From positions 38,501-102,500 of the forward strand of contig CAJTBO010000014.1 of the NCBI GenBank assembly GCA_910573755.1: a stretch of DNA of 64,000 nt, written 5' to 3'. Below the pieces are notes generated by a model that was not told where the DNA came from, searched no databases, and worked only from the letters and a program-made list of their open reading frames with translations. The position numbers were made by a program, and so were the translations under genes. Positions 24,457 through 33,572 of this stretch are shown piece after piece. This stretch comes from Lachnospiraceae bacterium. Its GTDB lineage: Bacteria > Bacillota > Clostridia > Lachnospirales > Lachnospiraceae. Position 1 is the first letter of the stretch. The number at the start of each line of letters is the position of its first letter.

Positions 24457-24764
24457 TCACAGTTCCTTTCACGGCATCCGCCAGCGAACACCATAACGCT
24501 GGCGGAGACAGTGGGTGGAGCGGCGGGGTGGTCCGGCTGACCTCCTTCCTGTCCGGGCTGGCCGCTGATTTGGCATGTATGCCGGGGTGTTCTATTTACG
24601 GAAGTTCATAGAGTTCACTTTTGAACTGTGATTATCATTATAGCCATTCAGAAATGTGCTGTCAAGTGATTTGCAAAAATTCCTTTCATTTTTGAACGGC
24701 GTGTGATATAATATCCGGCAGGACGGCTATACTCAAATCAACACCAGAACAGGGAGGGCGCGGC
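24457..24764. promoter_or_regulatory. Divergent control region with XRE-type operator
   Basis: A palindrome AGTTCA-CTTT-TGAACT lies at 24612-24627, and TTTTTGAAC recurs near 24690. A plus-strand promoter with TTTCAT, 17 bp and TATAAT ends near 24714. The layout suits autoregulation by the XRE protein and control of the AAA ATPase operon. No gene is seen here. Confidence 0.55.
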
Positions 24765-25391
24765 ATGGAACTGCTGTCAATTAACTCGACATTGGGGGAG
24801 CGAATAAGGTTTTACCGCCAGCAGGCGGGGCTGACGCAAAAAGAACTCGCCGCCCTATGCGAGGTCAGCGAGTCCGCTATCAGGAATTATGAACTGGGGA
24901 ACCGAGTGCCGGATTTTCTCACGCTCCATATAATTGCCGAAAAACTCCGGGTCAACTACGCCGCCATCAGCGGTGAAAAAATCTCGGATATGGAAGGGGC
25001 GCTGCAGGCGTTATATAAGCTGGAGGAGATTTACGGATTGTACCCGACGGAGGTGGGCGGGCATATCCATTTTGTGTTCAGGGACAGTGTGGCAATGGAC
25101 GATTTCAAGCCGGATATAGAGACCATCACGAGAAGTCCCGGTGCGTTGCTCCAATACCGTACTCTGGGATTTATGAAAGCCTGCGCCCAGCACGATGCCG
25201 GAGAAATGACCGATGAGGAGTACGCCCTCTGGAAAAGCAAGTTCCCGGCGTTCCTGAGCGACTTCTACGAATTTCGGAAACAGGCAGGGCAGACAGAAGA
25301 AGAAAACTTTGATGGCGATGCTCCCGTCTCTTCTGAAAAACCGCAGTCCCCGAAGCGGAGACGGGAACGGAAAATCAACAGTGGGCGGTAG
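24765..25391 (+). CDS. XRE family transcription regulator
   Basis: The product is 208 residues from MELLSINSTLGERIRFYRQQ, with ribosome site AGGGAGGGCGCGGC. The HTH_3 domain is AGLTQKELAALCEVSESAIR NYELGNR. The rest (PTEVGGHIHFVFRDSVAMDD ...) is an accessory domain seen in clostridial mobile-element regulators, of unknown ligand. It probably represses the divergent operon. Its tail is rich in lysine and arginine. Confidence 0.83.
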   Translation: MELLSINSTLGERIRFYRQQAGLTQKELAALCEVSESAIRNYELGNRVPDFLTLHIIAEKLRVNYAAISGEKISDMEGALQALYKLEEIYGLYPTEVGGHIHFVFRDSVAMDDFKPDIETITRSPGALLQYRTLGFMKACAQHDAGEMTDEEYALWKSKFPAFLSDFYEFRKQAGQTEEENFDGDAPVSSEKPQSPKRRRERKINSGR

Positions 25392-25917
25392 CCAGAAGCG
25401 GCGGAACGCCGCGCAACCAACCTCGGTAACGAGGTTGTTCAAAGGGTTTGGGACGCTTCCCAACAAGCAGAAACAGCGATTTCCGGCGGAGCCGGGAACC
25501 GCTGTTTCGAGGCTTTGTGGGAACAAAGACACTGCTTGCGGGATAGCGAAATTCCATCAATGGACAGAGTGTTTCCATTGATTTTAGAGTAGTAAAGTGG
25601 GATGGACAGAATTTGTCCACCCCACTACAGTAACGAGTTCTTTTGCCCAGTTGCCATCAATCCATATTTTGGGTGCGGGTCATTTTGACCCGCACCAGAT
25701 TGATACAACCTCTCGGGGCAAAGTGGTCTTATGTTAGAAGTGCGCTACTGGGCAAGCAGGGCGTTTGTATATACAAACGCTCAAAACGGACTTCCAGCGT
25801 TGCCGCCGGAAATCCGTTTTTGCTTGCTGGGGTAGCACCCCAGACCCTTTGAACAGCCCCTTGCCGGGGCTGGTTGCGCGTTCGGTTTTCCGAACACTTA
25901 ATTTCAACTTTGGAGTT
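25392..25917. other. Non-coding structured region, candidate oriT of element D
   Basis: Two inverted copies of a three-hairpin unit face each other. The left copy (25411-25506) has stems CAACCTCG/CGAGGTTG, TTGGGA/TCCCAA and AACAGCG/CGCTGTT. The right copy (minus strand, about 25875-25783) has the same layout, with different bases in the stems but identical linkers (GTTCAAAGGG, CAAGCA). Between them lie more hairpins: 25596-25626, 25672-25696, and the perfect palindrome GCGTTTGTATATACAAACGC (25761-25780). Stem 2 and its CAAG tail match element B upstream of mobC. No open frame here looks real. Confidence 0.65.
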
Positions 25918-26961
25918 TCAAAGGAATTTGTTCATATCAACCGGAAGGCCCACAGCTTTCATATTCTTTGCTAAATCCATTTTCCACGCTCCTGAACTAT
26001 CCATAGGTACATACAAAACGCCACTGAGATCACCAGGGGTTTCAACATCTCCTTTGACAAATGCACAAACGTGGTCGCGTCCTAATTTTCCAATAAAGAA
26101 GCCGTGTTCAAATACGACATTTTGCCTCGCACGATACTTCTCAGAACCCGCAGGTGTTTTTTTGTCGCGTCCCAGGTCACATTCTGTATAGAGGATTACA
26201 GCAAAACTCACATCCGCATAATTCTCAAACTTCTCAATGATGGTGCGCCCTGCATCAGGTTGCTCATGAAGGATAATGGCCTCAAACCCCGCCTTTTCTA
26301 AAGTGCGTGCCATATCTAGTTTTGCAGCCTCATCGTGACCATGAACGATGAAAATTTTATTACTCATAATGCTCCTTCCTGCACCATCCGGCATCTGAAT
26401 TATGTTTGCCTTAAAAAAATCTGTATCTGTGGACAGAGCCCGCAAGTGTCCCATCATATCTTTATAAGATGATGTCCTCTTGTGAAAATATGTATTGTGT
26501 ATGCTATCATGCAAAGGATGGCTTTTTAAATGCCGCTCATTAAAAATGTTGATTTCACCCATCCACGCATCATACAACGGACCAGAGACACTTGAAACGG
26601 GAACCCCATTTCCAGCTGGATGAAATTCTATCCTTCCAATATCTAAACCACGCTGAATAAATTCATCTACTTTTGCTTTAATTGGATTATCTGAGATTTC
26701 AGCATTCTCACGTTCTTTTTTCAATAAATATGTCCTCAGCTTTGAAGCAATCAACTGAAGTTCTGGTCGATAATCAGCGCCACAGGCAAATGTAGGTACC
26801 TTTCTATAGATAGGAAGATTTTGCATAAAGTTATCTATTGGCCCACTATAGCGATTAACAAGCTCGGCATAAAGCCCCTCACTGCCGTTTACCGATTTTT
26901 GGCTTTCACATCTCCCGATGTCCTGTTCTACTTGAATTTTGAATAACGGTGATATTGACAT
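25918..26961 (-). CDS. TIR-like (CAP12/pfam10137-type) predicted nucleotide-binding protein
   Basis: The product is about 347 residues. Residues from about 199 onward form the TIR-like domain: SNKIFIVHGHDEAAKLDMAR, then QPDAGRTIIEKFENYADVSF with the putative catalytic glutamate, AVILYTECDLGRDK, and RARQNVVFEHGFFIGKLGRD. Known relatives hydrolyse NAD+ or bind nucleotides, and several are effectors in phage defence. The N-terminal 190 residues match no domain I recognise and may sense or oligomerize. It is the third gene in an operon after MmeI-like and DUF5677 genes, with a 26 bp gap. An in-frame GTG lies nine bases upstream. Confidence 0.85.
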   Translation of the reverse strand: MSISPLFKIQVEQDIGRCESQKSVNGSEGLYAELVNRYSGPIDNFMQNLPIYRKVPTFACGADYRPELQLIASKLRTYLLKKERENAEISDNPIKAKVDEFIQRGLDIGRIEFHPAGNGVPVSSVSGPLYDAWMGEINIFNERHLKSHPLHDSIHNTYFHKRTSSYKDMMGHLRALSTDTDFFKANIIQMPDGAGRSIMSNKIFIVHGHDEAAKLDMARTLEKAGFEAIILHEQPDAGRTIIEKFENYADVSFAVILYTECDLGRDKKTPAGSEKYRARQNVVFEHGFFIGKLGRDHVCAFVKGDVETPGDLSGVLYVPMDSSGAWKMDLAKNMKAVGLPVDMNKFL

Positions 26962-26987
26962 ATCGCTCACCTGCTTCCTTTTATCTA

Positions 26988-27965
26988 TCAGCTGTGTTTA
27001 CCAGAGGCATCAAAGCAGGACGTCTCAATTTCTGAGTAATATTTACGAATAACTTCTGTCCATTTTTGAATTGTCTGGATGAAAACCAGTCCATCCCCAT
27101 ACGGTATTGAGTTAAAAAAGTATGTCGAGATAATGGAAAGCGAAATAGCTGAGTTGACAGCTGGCATGGCAAGACCATAATCACTATGCCCAACAGGTAT
27201 AAAATGTTCAAGACCAGGGCCATTCGCCAATCGCCCAAACGTTCCTTGGGGTGATGCGTGGACAACCTTGTTGGAGAGTTTATATTGTCCCCTCCACACA
27301 TCATTTTGGGCGGTACACTTTCTTTTGATGTTGTCAAAGGATACGTGTCTATTGTTTGCAAAAAAAGGAGCTGCCTTTGCCCAGTCATGATAGTCATCTC
27401 CCGTATTTGCAGCTTCGCAGTATGCTTTCGCAACATCTTCATCATTTTTGCTGATGAATTCGGCGATGACACTCAACTCATATATCGACCGCCAGCGAGC
27501 ATAGGCACCGTCTGCAAATCCATTTTTCAATAAATGAAGGATCTCCAAAAACTGTTGGCAAGCCCTGCCATGAATTGCACATAACGCTGCATATTGAAAC
27601 TGCTTATCAGAAATATCTTCTTGAGGCAAACTCGCAACATAGTCATTAAATGTTTGTGCCAACTCTAACGAAACAATATATAAGGCTTCCGAAGCAACAA
27701 ACCCTTTCCCCCAGATTTGTTCGTTGTGAGCAATGAATTGAGCGGCCTTTGCTCGTTCTTCCAAAACTCGCTCATACATTGTACTTTCCATCAAGGCAAC
27801 TGTATCGGAGGCCATTACCGCACTAACATTCATAAGTGCATTCTCGATTTTCAATTCGGATATTTTATCTATTATTTCAGAATCAGACAATCCGTCAGCC
27901 CCAAGTTCCTCCACTCGCTGCTGAAGAACGGTATTCAAAAGTTCCAGTGTAAAATCGTTAGCCAT
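26988..27965 (-). CDS. DUF5677 domain protein
   Basis: The product is 325 residues from MANDFTLELLNTVLQQRVEE. It is almost all helical, with the family stretch GFADGAYARWRSIYELSVIA EFI and a conserved YHDWAKAAPFF / NKVVHASPQGTFG region with histidines. I see no signal peptide or membrane segment. No activity is established for DUF5677. The gene overlaps the MmeI-like stop by eight bases and precedes the TIR-like gene, which suggests these three proteins act together, probably in defence. Confidence 0.78.
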   Translation of the reverse strand: MANDFTLELLNTVLQQRVEELGADGLSDSEIIDKISELKIENALMNVSAVMASDTVALMESTMYERVLEERAKAAQFIAHNEQIWGKGFVASEALYIVSLELAQTFNDYVASLPQEDISDKQFQYAALCAIHGRACQQFLEILHLLKNGFADGAYARWRSIYELSVIAEFISKNDEDVAKAYCEAANTGDDYHDWAKAAPFFANNRHVSFDNIKRKCTAQNDVWRGQYKLSNKVVHASPQGTFGRLANGPGLEHFIPVGHSDYGLAMPAVNSAISLSIISTYFFNSIPYGDGLVFIQTIQKWTEVIRKYYSEIETSCFDASGKHS

Positions 27966-30753
27966 TTATTCCCTCCGTCAAACTTTGATACATCCTCATC
28001 AGTTCTGCCACGCATATGCTCTCGGTCATGTCCCTGACAGAAAACCCATAAGCCTGCATAACTGCTCGATCATTATCCTGATGCGCCTTTCGCAATTCCG
28101 CGGGCATAGTCAATTCATCATAGAGATCAGCAAGACTGCTTTCCGGATAGCGGGCGCGGGCGTCCAGAATTGCCTGGGCAGTCTGCTCAATTTTGGCCTT
28201 TTGCGTATCGGTGGGTGTGGGCCAAGGGAAGTTGTTGTAAACCACATCTTTGGAGTAGCGATAGTCGCTCTTAATGCGGCCACAGACAGCCCTTGTCCAT
28301 GCCATATGCACGTTTGACATCATAATGCCAAAATGATAAATCTTAGCATCTGGGATGATTTGCACAGCGTCATTGACCACTATTTGCGGCTGCACAAATC
28401 CAAACGGAATATAACGGCGTGTTTCAGAGGAATGGCGAGGGATGATGATATACTCACTGTCAGGATGCCGGATTTCCTGGAACAAAGTCGGAGTATCCGC
28501 ACTCCTCTGTGTAGCCGCTTTTGTGCTGTTCAGTCGGAACTGCCTTACTTGCTCCACTCGCTCCATGATGAATGGGGACTTGCGCAGTTCAGAAGGAGAT
28601 GCGCCGACCAGCCACAGGCAGTAGCGGGCTTTATTGTTGATGTACTCGGTTGCGCCATATATTTGCCGGATAAACTTTTCCGTTCCCGGTTCACGCTTGA
28701 GCAGTTCGTCACGTTCTTCTGGGGATAGGAATAGAAAGCCGCCATCTGTTGGTTTATTCCCATATACCATCTGCGGTACATTGCAAATAGAATTGGTTCG
28801 GCTATCAATAAATACATTGGGGGCATCAAGCAGATAGGGATTGATATTCTCTACTTCTTGATATCGCTCTGTTGTATAAATCCGCTTAGGCGCAGGATTA
28901 GGCTCATTACTGAACCCCACAATCACACAATGGACATGAGCCTTAATACTGGCTTCGCTGTCCCAACGGAATGTGCGGTGCGCAAAGTCAATATGAATAC
29001 CGAAACGTTCATAAAGCGGCTTCCAAACTCCTGCGACCTGTTCGCCTTGGGTAATGGAATTGGTAGACACAAACGCTGTCCGAACGGCGGTTCCCTGCAT
29101 CAACTGTGCCGCCTTGAAATACCAGCCGGAAACATAGTCGATCTTGCCCGCTGTTTTGTAAGGCTTGCCCTTTTCATCAACATAGACGGAGAGAATATCA
29201 TCTTTCTGTGCTTTGCTTTGCAGTGAGTAACCTACAAACGGCGGATTCCCCATAATGTAGTTCAGCTCATGCTTGGGGACAACACTTGCCCAGTCTACCT
29301 GGAGAGCGTTCCCCTCAGTGATATTGGCATAAGATTTCAGAGGAAGGAAGTCCAAGGACATATGCACTACATCCTCGGTTTCTTTCATCATCTGGCTTTC
29401 CGCAATCCATAGGGCAGTCTTTGCCACAGTCACGGCGAAGTCGTTGATCTCGATGCCGTAAAATTGACCGATGGACACTTGGATAGGATCGCCAACATCC
29501 AACATAATCTGCCCCCGGTGGAGCAGGGAGAGCGTCTCGTTTTCCAGCCGTCGAAGGGAGATGTATGTCTCAGTCAAGAAATTTCCAGAGCCGCAAGCCG
29601 GATCAAGGAATTCCAGACCAGCCAGCTTCATTTGAAATGATTCCAATTTGGCTTTGCGGGTTCGGTCAACTGTAATTTCTTTGATTTCCGCAAACTCGGC
29701 TTTCAGTCCGTCCAGGAACAACGGGTCAATCAGCTTGTGGATGTTCTCGATAGATGTATAGTGCATCCCTCCGCTGCGCCGGGTCTCTGGGTTTAATGTA
29801 CTTTCAAAGACTGCGCCAAATATCGTGGGGCTGATGTCGCTCCAGTTAAAATCCTCGCTGGCATTTTCCAGAAGGAGCGTTTTCAATTCTTCTGTGAAAG
29901 GCGGGATTTCAATATCCTCGTCATTGAACAAGCCGCCATTAACATAAGGGAATGCCGCCAGTGCCGGATTATCATCCGCAAGGTATTTATCGCGCGATTC
30001 CGGTTTCTGATCTAAGATTTTGAACAACTCCACCAGCGCCCTACGAATACCACTGACAGGAACATCCCTGAGATAATCGTGGAACATACTTTTGCCGCCG
30101 AAAATCCCAGCATCTTCCGCATAAAGGCAGAATACCAGCCGGACACAGAGCTTGTTCAGGCTTTGAAGCGTTGACTGACTGCTGGGGTCCTTGTACTGTT
30201 TCAAAAGCGCGTCATAAAGCACCCCTACCAGTTCGCCAGCTTGTAGGGAGATTTCCATTTCTTTTTTGATGTGTTCACTCCCAGTGTCCACCAGGAATTG
30301 CAACCGGTAATACTCCTTCTCCAAATCCGCAAGGAGAATCACTTCCGGATCGCCGCCGGGCCGCTCCATATCATACACATGGAATTCGGCAAAATTGCAA
30401 ATCACAATCCAGCGGGGGCGCTGGGAATAAGGCAGTTCGGCGGCGTACCGCTTTGCCTGCTGGAACGGGGACAGCAGCGAACCGTCAGACTGCTTGATGG
30501 CGGCTTTCAAGTTTTTGTCAATGCTCTTTTGCTCAATCAGCACATGGGTAGAGGGGATAATGCCGTCAATGAAGCTGGTATGGTCCAGCTTCACCTGTTC
30601 CTCAAACGTGATAAAACTGCCCACATCCTCAACACCCAGCACATCAGAGAGCAGCGTCAGCCAAAATGTCTGGCTTTGTCCCTTCTCATAGCCTTTATCT
30701 TTCCAGAAAGCCGCGAACTTCCTGGCGGCTACCTTTTGTTGCGTATCAGTCAT
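27958..30753 (-). CDS. MmeI-like (type IIL) fused restriction endonuclease-methyltransferase
   Basis: The product is 931 residues. The N-terminal nuclease motif is FIDG...VLIEQKS (D63, E74, K76). After a helical linker comes the gamma-class adenine methyltransferase core, with DPACGSGNF at about 384-392 and NPPF at 503-506. A C-terminal target-recognition region ends in a helical bundle. MmeI-family enzymes methylate one strand and cut at a distance, so a single protein both modifies and restricts. No separate specificity subunit is nearby. All key residues are present, so activity is expected. It heads the DUF5677-TIR operon. Confidence 0.88.
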   Translation of the reverse strand: MTDTQQKVAARKFAAFWKDKGYEKGQSQTFWLTLLSDVLGVEDVGSFITFEEQVKLDHTSFIDGIIPSTHVLIEQKSIDKNLKAAIKQSDGSLLSPFQQAKRYAAELPYSQRPRWIVICNFAEFHVYDMERPGGDPEVILLADLEKEYYRLQFLVDTGSEHIKKEMEISLQAGELVGVLYDALLKQYKDPSSQSTLQSLNKLCVRLVFCLYAEDAGIFGGKSMFHDYLRDVPVSGIRRALVELFKILDQKPESRDKYLADDNPALAAFPYVNGGLFNDEDIEIPPFTEELKTLLLENASEDFNWSDISPTIFGAVFESTLNPETRRSGGMHYTSIENIHKLIDPLFLDGLKAEFAEIKEITVDRTRKAKLESFQMKLAGLEFLDPACGSGNFLTETYISLRRLENETLSLLHRGQIMLDVGDPIQVSIGQFYGIEINDFAVTVAKTALWIAESQMMKETEDVVHMSLDFLPLKSYANITEGNALQVDWASVVPKHELNYIMGNPPFVGYSLQSKAQKDDILSVYVDEKGKPYKTAGKIDYVSGWYFKAAQLMQGTAVRTAFVSTNSITQGEQVAGVWKPLYERFGIHIDFAHRTFRWDSEASIKAHVHCVIVGFSNEPNPAPKRIYTTERYQEVENINPYLLDAPNVFIDSRTNSICNVPQMVYGNKPTDGGFLFLSPEERDELLKREPGTEKFIRQIYGATEYINNKARYCLWLVGASPSELRKSPFIMERVEQVRQFRLNSTKAATQRSADTPTLFQEIRHPDSEYIIIPRHSSETRRYIPFGFVQPQIVVNDAVQIIPDAKIYHFGIMMSNVHMAWTRAVCGRIKSDYRYSKDVVYNNFPWPTPTDTQKAKIEQTAQAILDARARYPESSLADLYDELTMPAELRKAHQDNDRAVMQAYGFSVRDMTESICVAELMRMYQSLTEGING

Positions 30754-30906
30754 ACTATCACCTCAGCGTCAATCGGACATTGAAAATAGCCTGTCCTTCA
30801 ATGCACTTATATCCTCAAAAACTACTATACCACATAGAACGGCAGATTTCCAGATAAACCCCAATAATCCTCCAAGCAATCTCGTTGTTTGTCACACATA
30901 AACGCT

Positions 30907-30939
30907 GAAAGCCGGCCTACTTGTAGTAAGCCGGCTTTC
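30907..30939. terminator. Hairpin between tnpV and the restriction gene
   Basis: The perfect stem GAAAGCCGGC / GCCGGCTTTC with 13 bases between lies after the tnpV stop. The following T-run is poor, so termination is plausible but not certain. Confidence 0.5.
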
Positions 30940-30986
30940 GGTATTTGCGCACTCACAGTAGCGCATTTGCAAGGGCATTGAACCCA

Positions 30987-31373
30987 CTAAGCATTGCATA
31001 TCTCGTCTCTGATAATTTCTTCAGCACAACTGGCGATGCTGTTCATGGCCTGTACCCACGCCCATTGAGAACGCCGCTTCAAGTTCTCAGTTACGCCTTC
31101 GGTATCAGCCATCTGCTGGACAATGAGACGGTAGCGGTTTTGTGCTTGTTCGTTAAGGTCGGCAAGGTAGCTGTGTAGCTTACCCGTCAAAATCAGGTGG
31201 TTGAGCAGAAGCAAGTTCGTTTCTTCCAGATATGCCCGGTACATCTGTCCCCATTTTCCGATGGGACGGTAATCGTCCTCCGGCAGTTCAATGGCCGGGA
31301 TGTAGTAGTCGCCAGCAAGGATGTAGTCGATGCCAGTGTCCTCGTCATGGATTCTCGGTTTCAATTCGCTCAT
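30987..31373 (-). CDS. tnpV: TnpV-like transposon-encoded protein
   Basis: The product is 128 residues from MSELKPRIHDEDTGIDYILA, with GGGGGAAAACACA before the ATG. TnpV-family features include YYIPAIELPEDDYRPIGKWG and RYRLIVQQMADTEGVTENLK. TnpV is carried by Tn4451-like elements with TnpX recombinases, and its role is not established. It is the last gene before the right element end, mirroring the recombinase at the other end. Confidence 0.82.
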   Translation of the reverse strand: MSELKPRIHDEDTGIDYILAGDYYIPAIELPEDDYRPIGKWGQMYRAYLEETNLLLLNHLILTGKLHSYLADLNEQAQNRYRLIVQQMADTEGVTENLKRRSQWAWVQAMNSIASCAEEIIRDEICNA

Positions 31374-31485
31374 TGTGTTTTCCCCCTATGTGATAGTCTT
31401 GTTTGATTATCGGTAGCCGCTACCGATAATGTGCCACACCATCTCGCCGGAGGTAATCGACCACCAATGCACTGCTGTGATGTCA

Positions 31486-31501
31486 TTCTTTATGTAAGGT
31501 T
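31486..31501. repeat. Right terminal inverted repeat of element D
   Basis: TTCTTTATGTAAGGTT is the exact reverse complement of 21307-21322. The element border (TAA at 31505-31507) follows three bases later. Confidence 0.92.
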
Positions 31502-31504
31502 GAC

Positions 31505-32723
31505 TAACGAATGGCTGGTGAGGGATACGAGCAAGAAAATCCGGGCGGTAAAACGCTCAAAAGGCATGAGTGGGAAGCCTGTCACAAGCAAGCCCGTGTA
31601 CGGCTACCTCATGGACGAGGACGAAAATTTCATCATTGACGAGGAAGCCGCCCCCGTGGTGAAGCAGATATACAGCCTTTGCCTTGCCGGGAACGGACCG
31701 ACCAAGATAGCCCGTATGCTCACGGAGCAGCAGACACCCACGCCGGGAACGCTGGAATACCGCCGGACGGGAAGCACACGCCGCTACCACCCCGGCTATG
31801 AGTGCAAGTGGGCGACTACCACCGTGGCGCATATCCTTGAAAACCGGGAGTACACGGGCTGCCTTGTGAACTTCAAGACCGAGAAAGTGTCCTACAAGGT
31901 AAAGCACAGTGTAGAAAATCCCGTGGAGAAACAGGCGGTATTTGAGAACCACCACGAACCAATCATAGACCGTGACACATGGGAACGTGTGCAGGAGCTA
32001 CGCAAGCAGCGCAAACGCCCGAACCGCTATGATGAAGTGGGCTTGTTCTCCGGCATACTGTTTTGTGCGGATTGCGGCAGCGTCATGTACCAGCAGAGGT
32101 ATCAGACGGACAAGCGGCGGCAGGACTGCTACATATGCGGCAGCTACAAGAAGCGCACCCGTGACTGTACGGCGCACTTTATCCGCACCGACCTGTTGAC
32201 CGAGGGAGTGACCGAGAACCTACGGAAAGTCACCAGCTACGCCGCCAAGCATGAAGCCCGGTTTATGAAGCTGTTGACCGAGCAGACCGAGGACGGGAGC
32301 AAACGCCGGAACACCGCAAGGAAGAAAGAACTGGAAGCGGCAGAAAAGCGGATTGCGGAACTCTCCACTATCTTCAAGCGGCTGTATGAGGACAGCGTGA
32401 CCGGGCGCATATCGGACGAGCGTTTCACGGAGCTTTCGGCAGACTATGAAGCCGAGCAAAAGGAACTGAAAGAGAAAGCCGCCGCCTTGCAGAGCGAGCT
32501 TTCTAAGACGCTGGAAGCCACGGCAAACGCTGAAAAGTTTATGAAAGTGGTACGCAAGTACACCAGCTTTGAGGAACTCACCCCTACCCTGTTGCGGGAG
32601 TTTGTGGAGAAAATCGTAATCCACGAATCGGAAGCCCTTGACGGGAAACGCCGGGGAAAGCTCCGCAGACAGGAAATCGAAATCTATTACTCTTTTGTCG
32701 GCAAGGTAGAGTTGCCCGACTAA
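31505..32723 (+). pseudogene. ICE large serine recombinase, 3' fragment
   Basis: The frame resumes NEWLVRDTSKKIRAVKRSKG with the recombinase domain, a zinc ribbon (FCADCGSVMYQQRY...CYICGSYKKRTRDC), a coiled coil, and the C-terminal VIHESEALDGKRRGKLRRQE then SFVGKVELPD. It is 404 codons and is the continuation of 21013-21302. As a stand-alone frame it lacks the catalytic domain. It points toward and ends about 75 bp from the ICE right end, the normal place for the integrase. Confidence 0.92.
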
Positions 32724-32799
32724 AGCCCGACCCGTCTGGCAGTCAGCCGGACAGGGAACGGCAAAATTTTTTACACTTCTTTTACTTCTTTATCTCACA

Positions 32800-33339
32800 T
32801 GAGCAAAAGGAGCAGGCTTTAAGAAATTCCGGATTGCGCCGACACCGAATTATCAGATCAAAAAAGCAAAGGCAAAGCTGCGTGCTGCATCCGGAACGAT
32901 AGAGTCTGCATGGGAGATCGATGGAAAACTGCTGAGATTTTGGTTTACGGTTCCGTTTGATACGGAGGCCAAGATCGTGCTTCCGGATGCGGATGCTGAT
33001 GTGATCCGCCGGGAGGCGGACAGGCGGGAAAACGGCTGTCAGGATATCTGTCAGAACGGAAAAGATGTAGTGCTTCACGCAACGGCAGGTAGCTGCGAAT
33101 TCTGTTATGAACCGACTACCCCCTATCGGAAGACATACAGTCTGGATACTCCCTTCGAGGAACTGAAAGCCAATCCGAAGACCCGTGAAATTCTGGAGAG
33201 GGAATATATGCTGGACGGCGGTACCTTTGAGAAGGAGTTATGTACTCTGGAAGAAATGACCTGGGGACCGTTTACCGGATACGGTGTCGACAGAGAACTG
33301 AGAGAGAAACTTGACCGGCTTTTGCGGGAAGTGGAATAG
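32800..33339 (+). pseudogene. Alpha-L-rhamnosidase-like protein, C-terminal remnant
   Basis: About 179 codons read AKGAGFKKFRIAPTPNYQIK then ESAWEIDGKLLRFWFTVPFD, the C-terminal beta-sandwich pattern of GH78 rhamnosidases. The tail TTPYRKTYSLDTPFEELKAN ... also occurs in such proteins. No start or catalytic domain is present, because upstream is the ICE end. This marks the chromosomal insertion site; the 5' part should lie beyond the other ICE end, outside the window. Confidence 0.75.
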
Positions 33340-33572
33340 ATGAGGAATGTAAAATAAAGTGTTTTGATATATTGCATGGCGGATCCGAGGGGGGCGCCAT
33401 GCAGTATTTTTGTCAGGGATATCATTATAATATTGATGCCGTGATTTCATCAGGATTTGATCTTGGTGGAACGATTGCGGGCGTTTTTCCCATAGAAGCC
33501 GGAAGTTATAATATGGTTGAGAGCTGCATGAAAAATAAAAATAACAGACAATATAAAGTGCTTTAAGATAAA
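33340..33572. other. Intergenic, no gene seen
   Basis: This AT-rich stretch lies between the rhamnosidase remnant and the SRP RNA. A 64-codon open frame exists, but it has no ribosome site and no recognisable family. Confidence 0.5.

Larger units (their letters stand above)
21300..31507. mobile_element. Element D: TnpX/TnpV-type element inserted in the ICE recombinase gene
   Basis: This 10.2 kb unit is bounded by TAA at 21300-21302 and at 31505-31507. Joining across one TAA gives TTT AAC GAA TGG and restores NIFNEWLVRDTSKK in the target. The ends carry a perfect 16 bp inverted repeat. Contents are its own serine recombinase, a small protein, an AAA ATPase, an XRE regulator, a TIR-like gene, a DUF5677 gene, an MmeI-like gene and TnpV. 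No relaxase or conjugation gene is present. Confidence 0.92.
1..32800. mobile_element. Composite ICE (outer element) with nested insertions
   Basis: Conjugation genes on the minus strand (virD4, pcfB, a maff2-like gene, a small gene after virD4) and a large serine recombinase at the right edge identify an integrative conjugative element of the Tn1549/CTn-like type. The right boundary is placed near 32,790-32,803. There the sequence changes from non-coding DNA after the recombinase stop to the interior of a rhamnosidase-like reading frame. The left end is outside the window. Three ICE genes (maff2, virD4, recombinase) are disrupted by secondary elements, so this copy is probably unable to transfer itself. 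The exact attR base is not defined. Confidence 0.8.

Noticed and set aside
32723..32800. ICE integrated at a tRNA gene
   Set aside because: No tRNA or tRNA end is near the right border. The only tRNA in the window (52640-52727) is 20 kb away and intact.
33372..33566. 64-codon open frame after the rhamnosidase remnant
   Set aside because: It has no ribosome site and no recognisable family, and the AT-rich context fits intergenic DNA.
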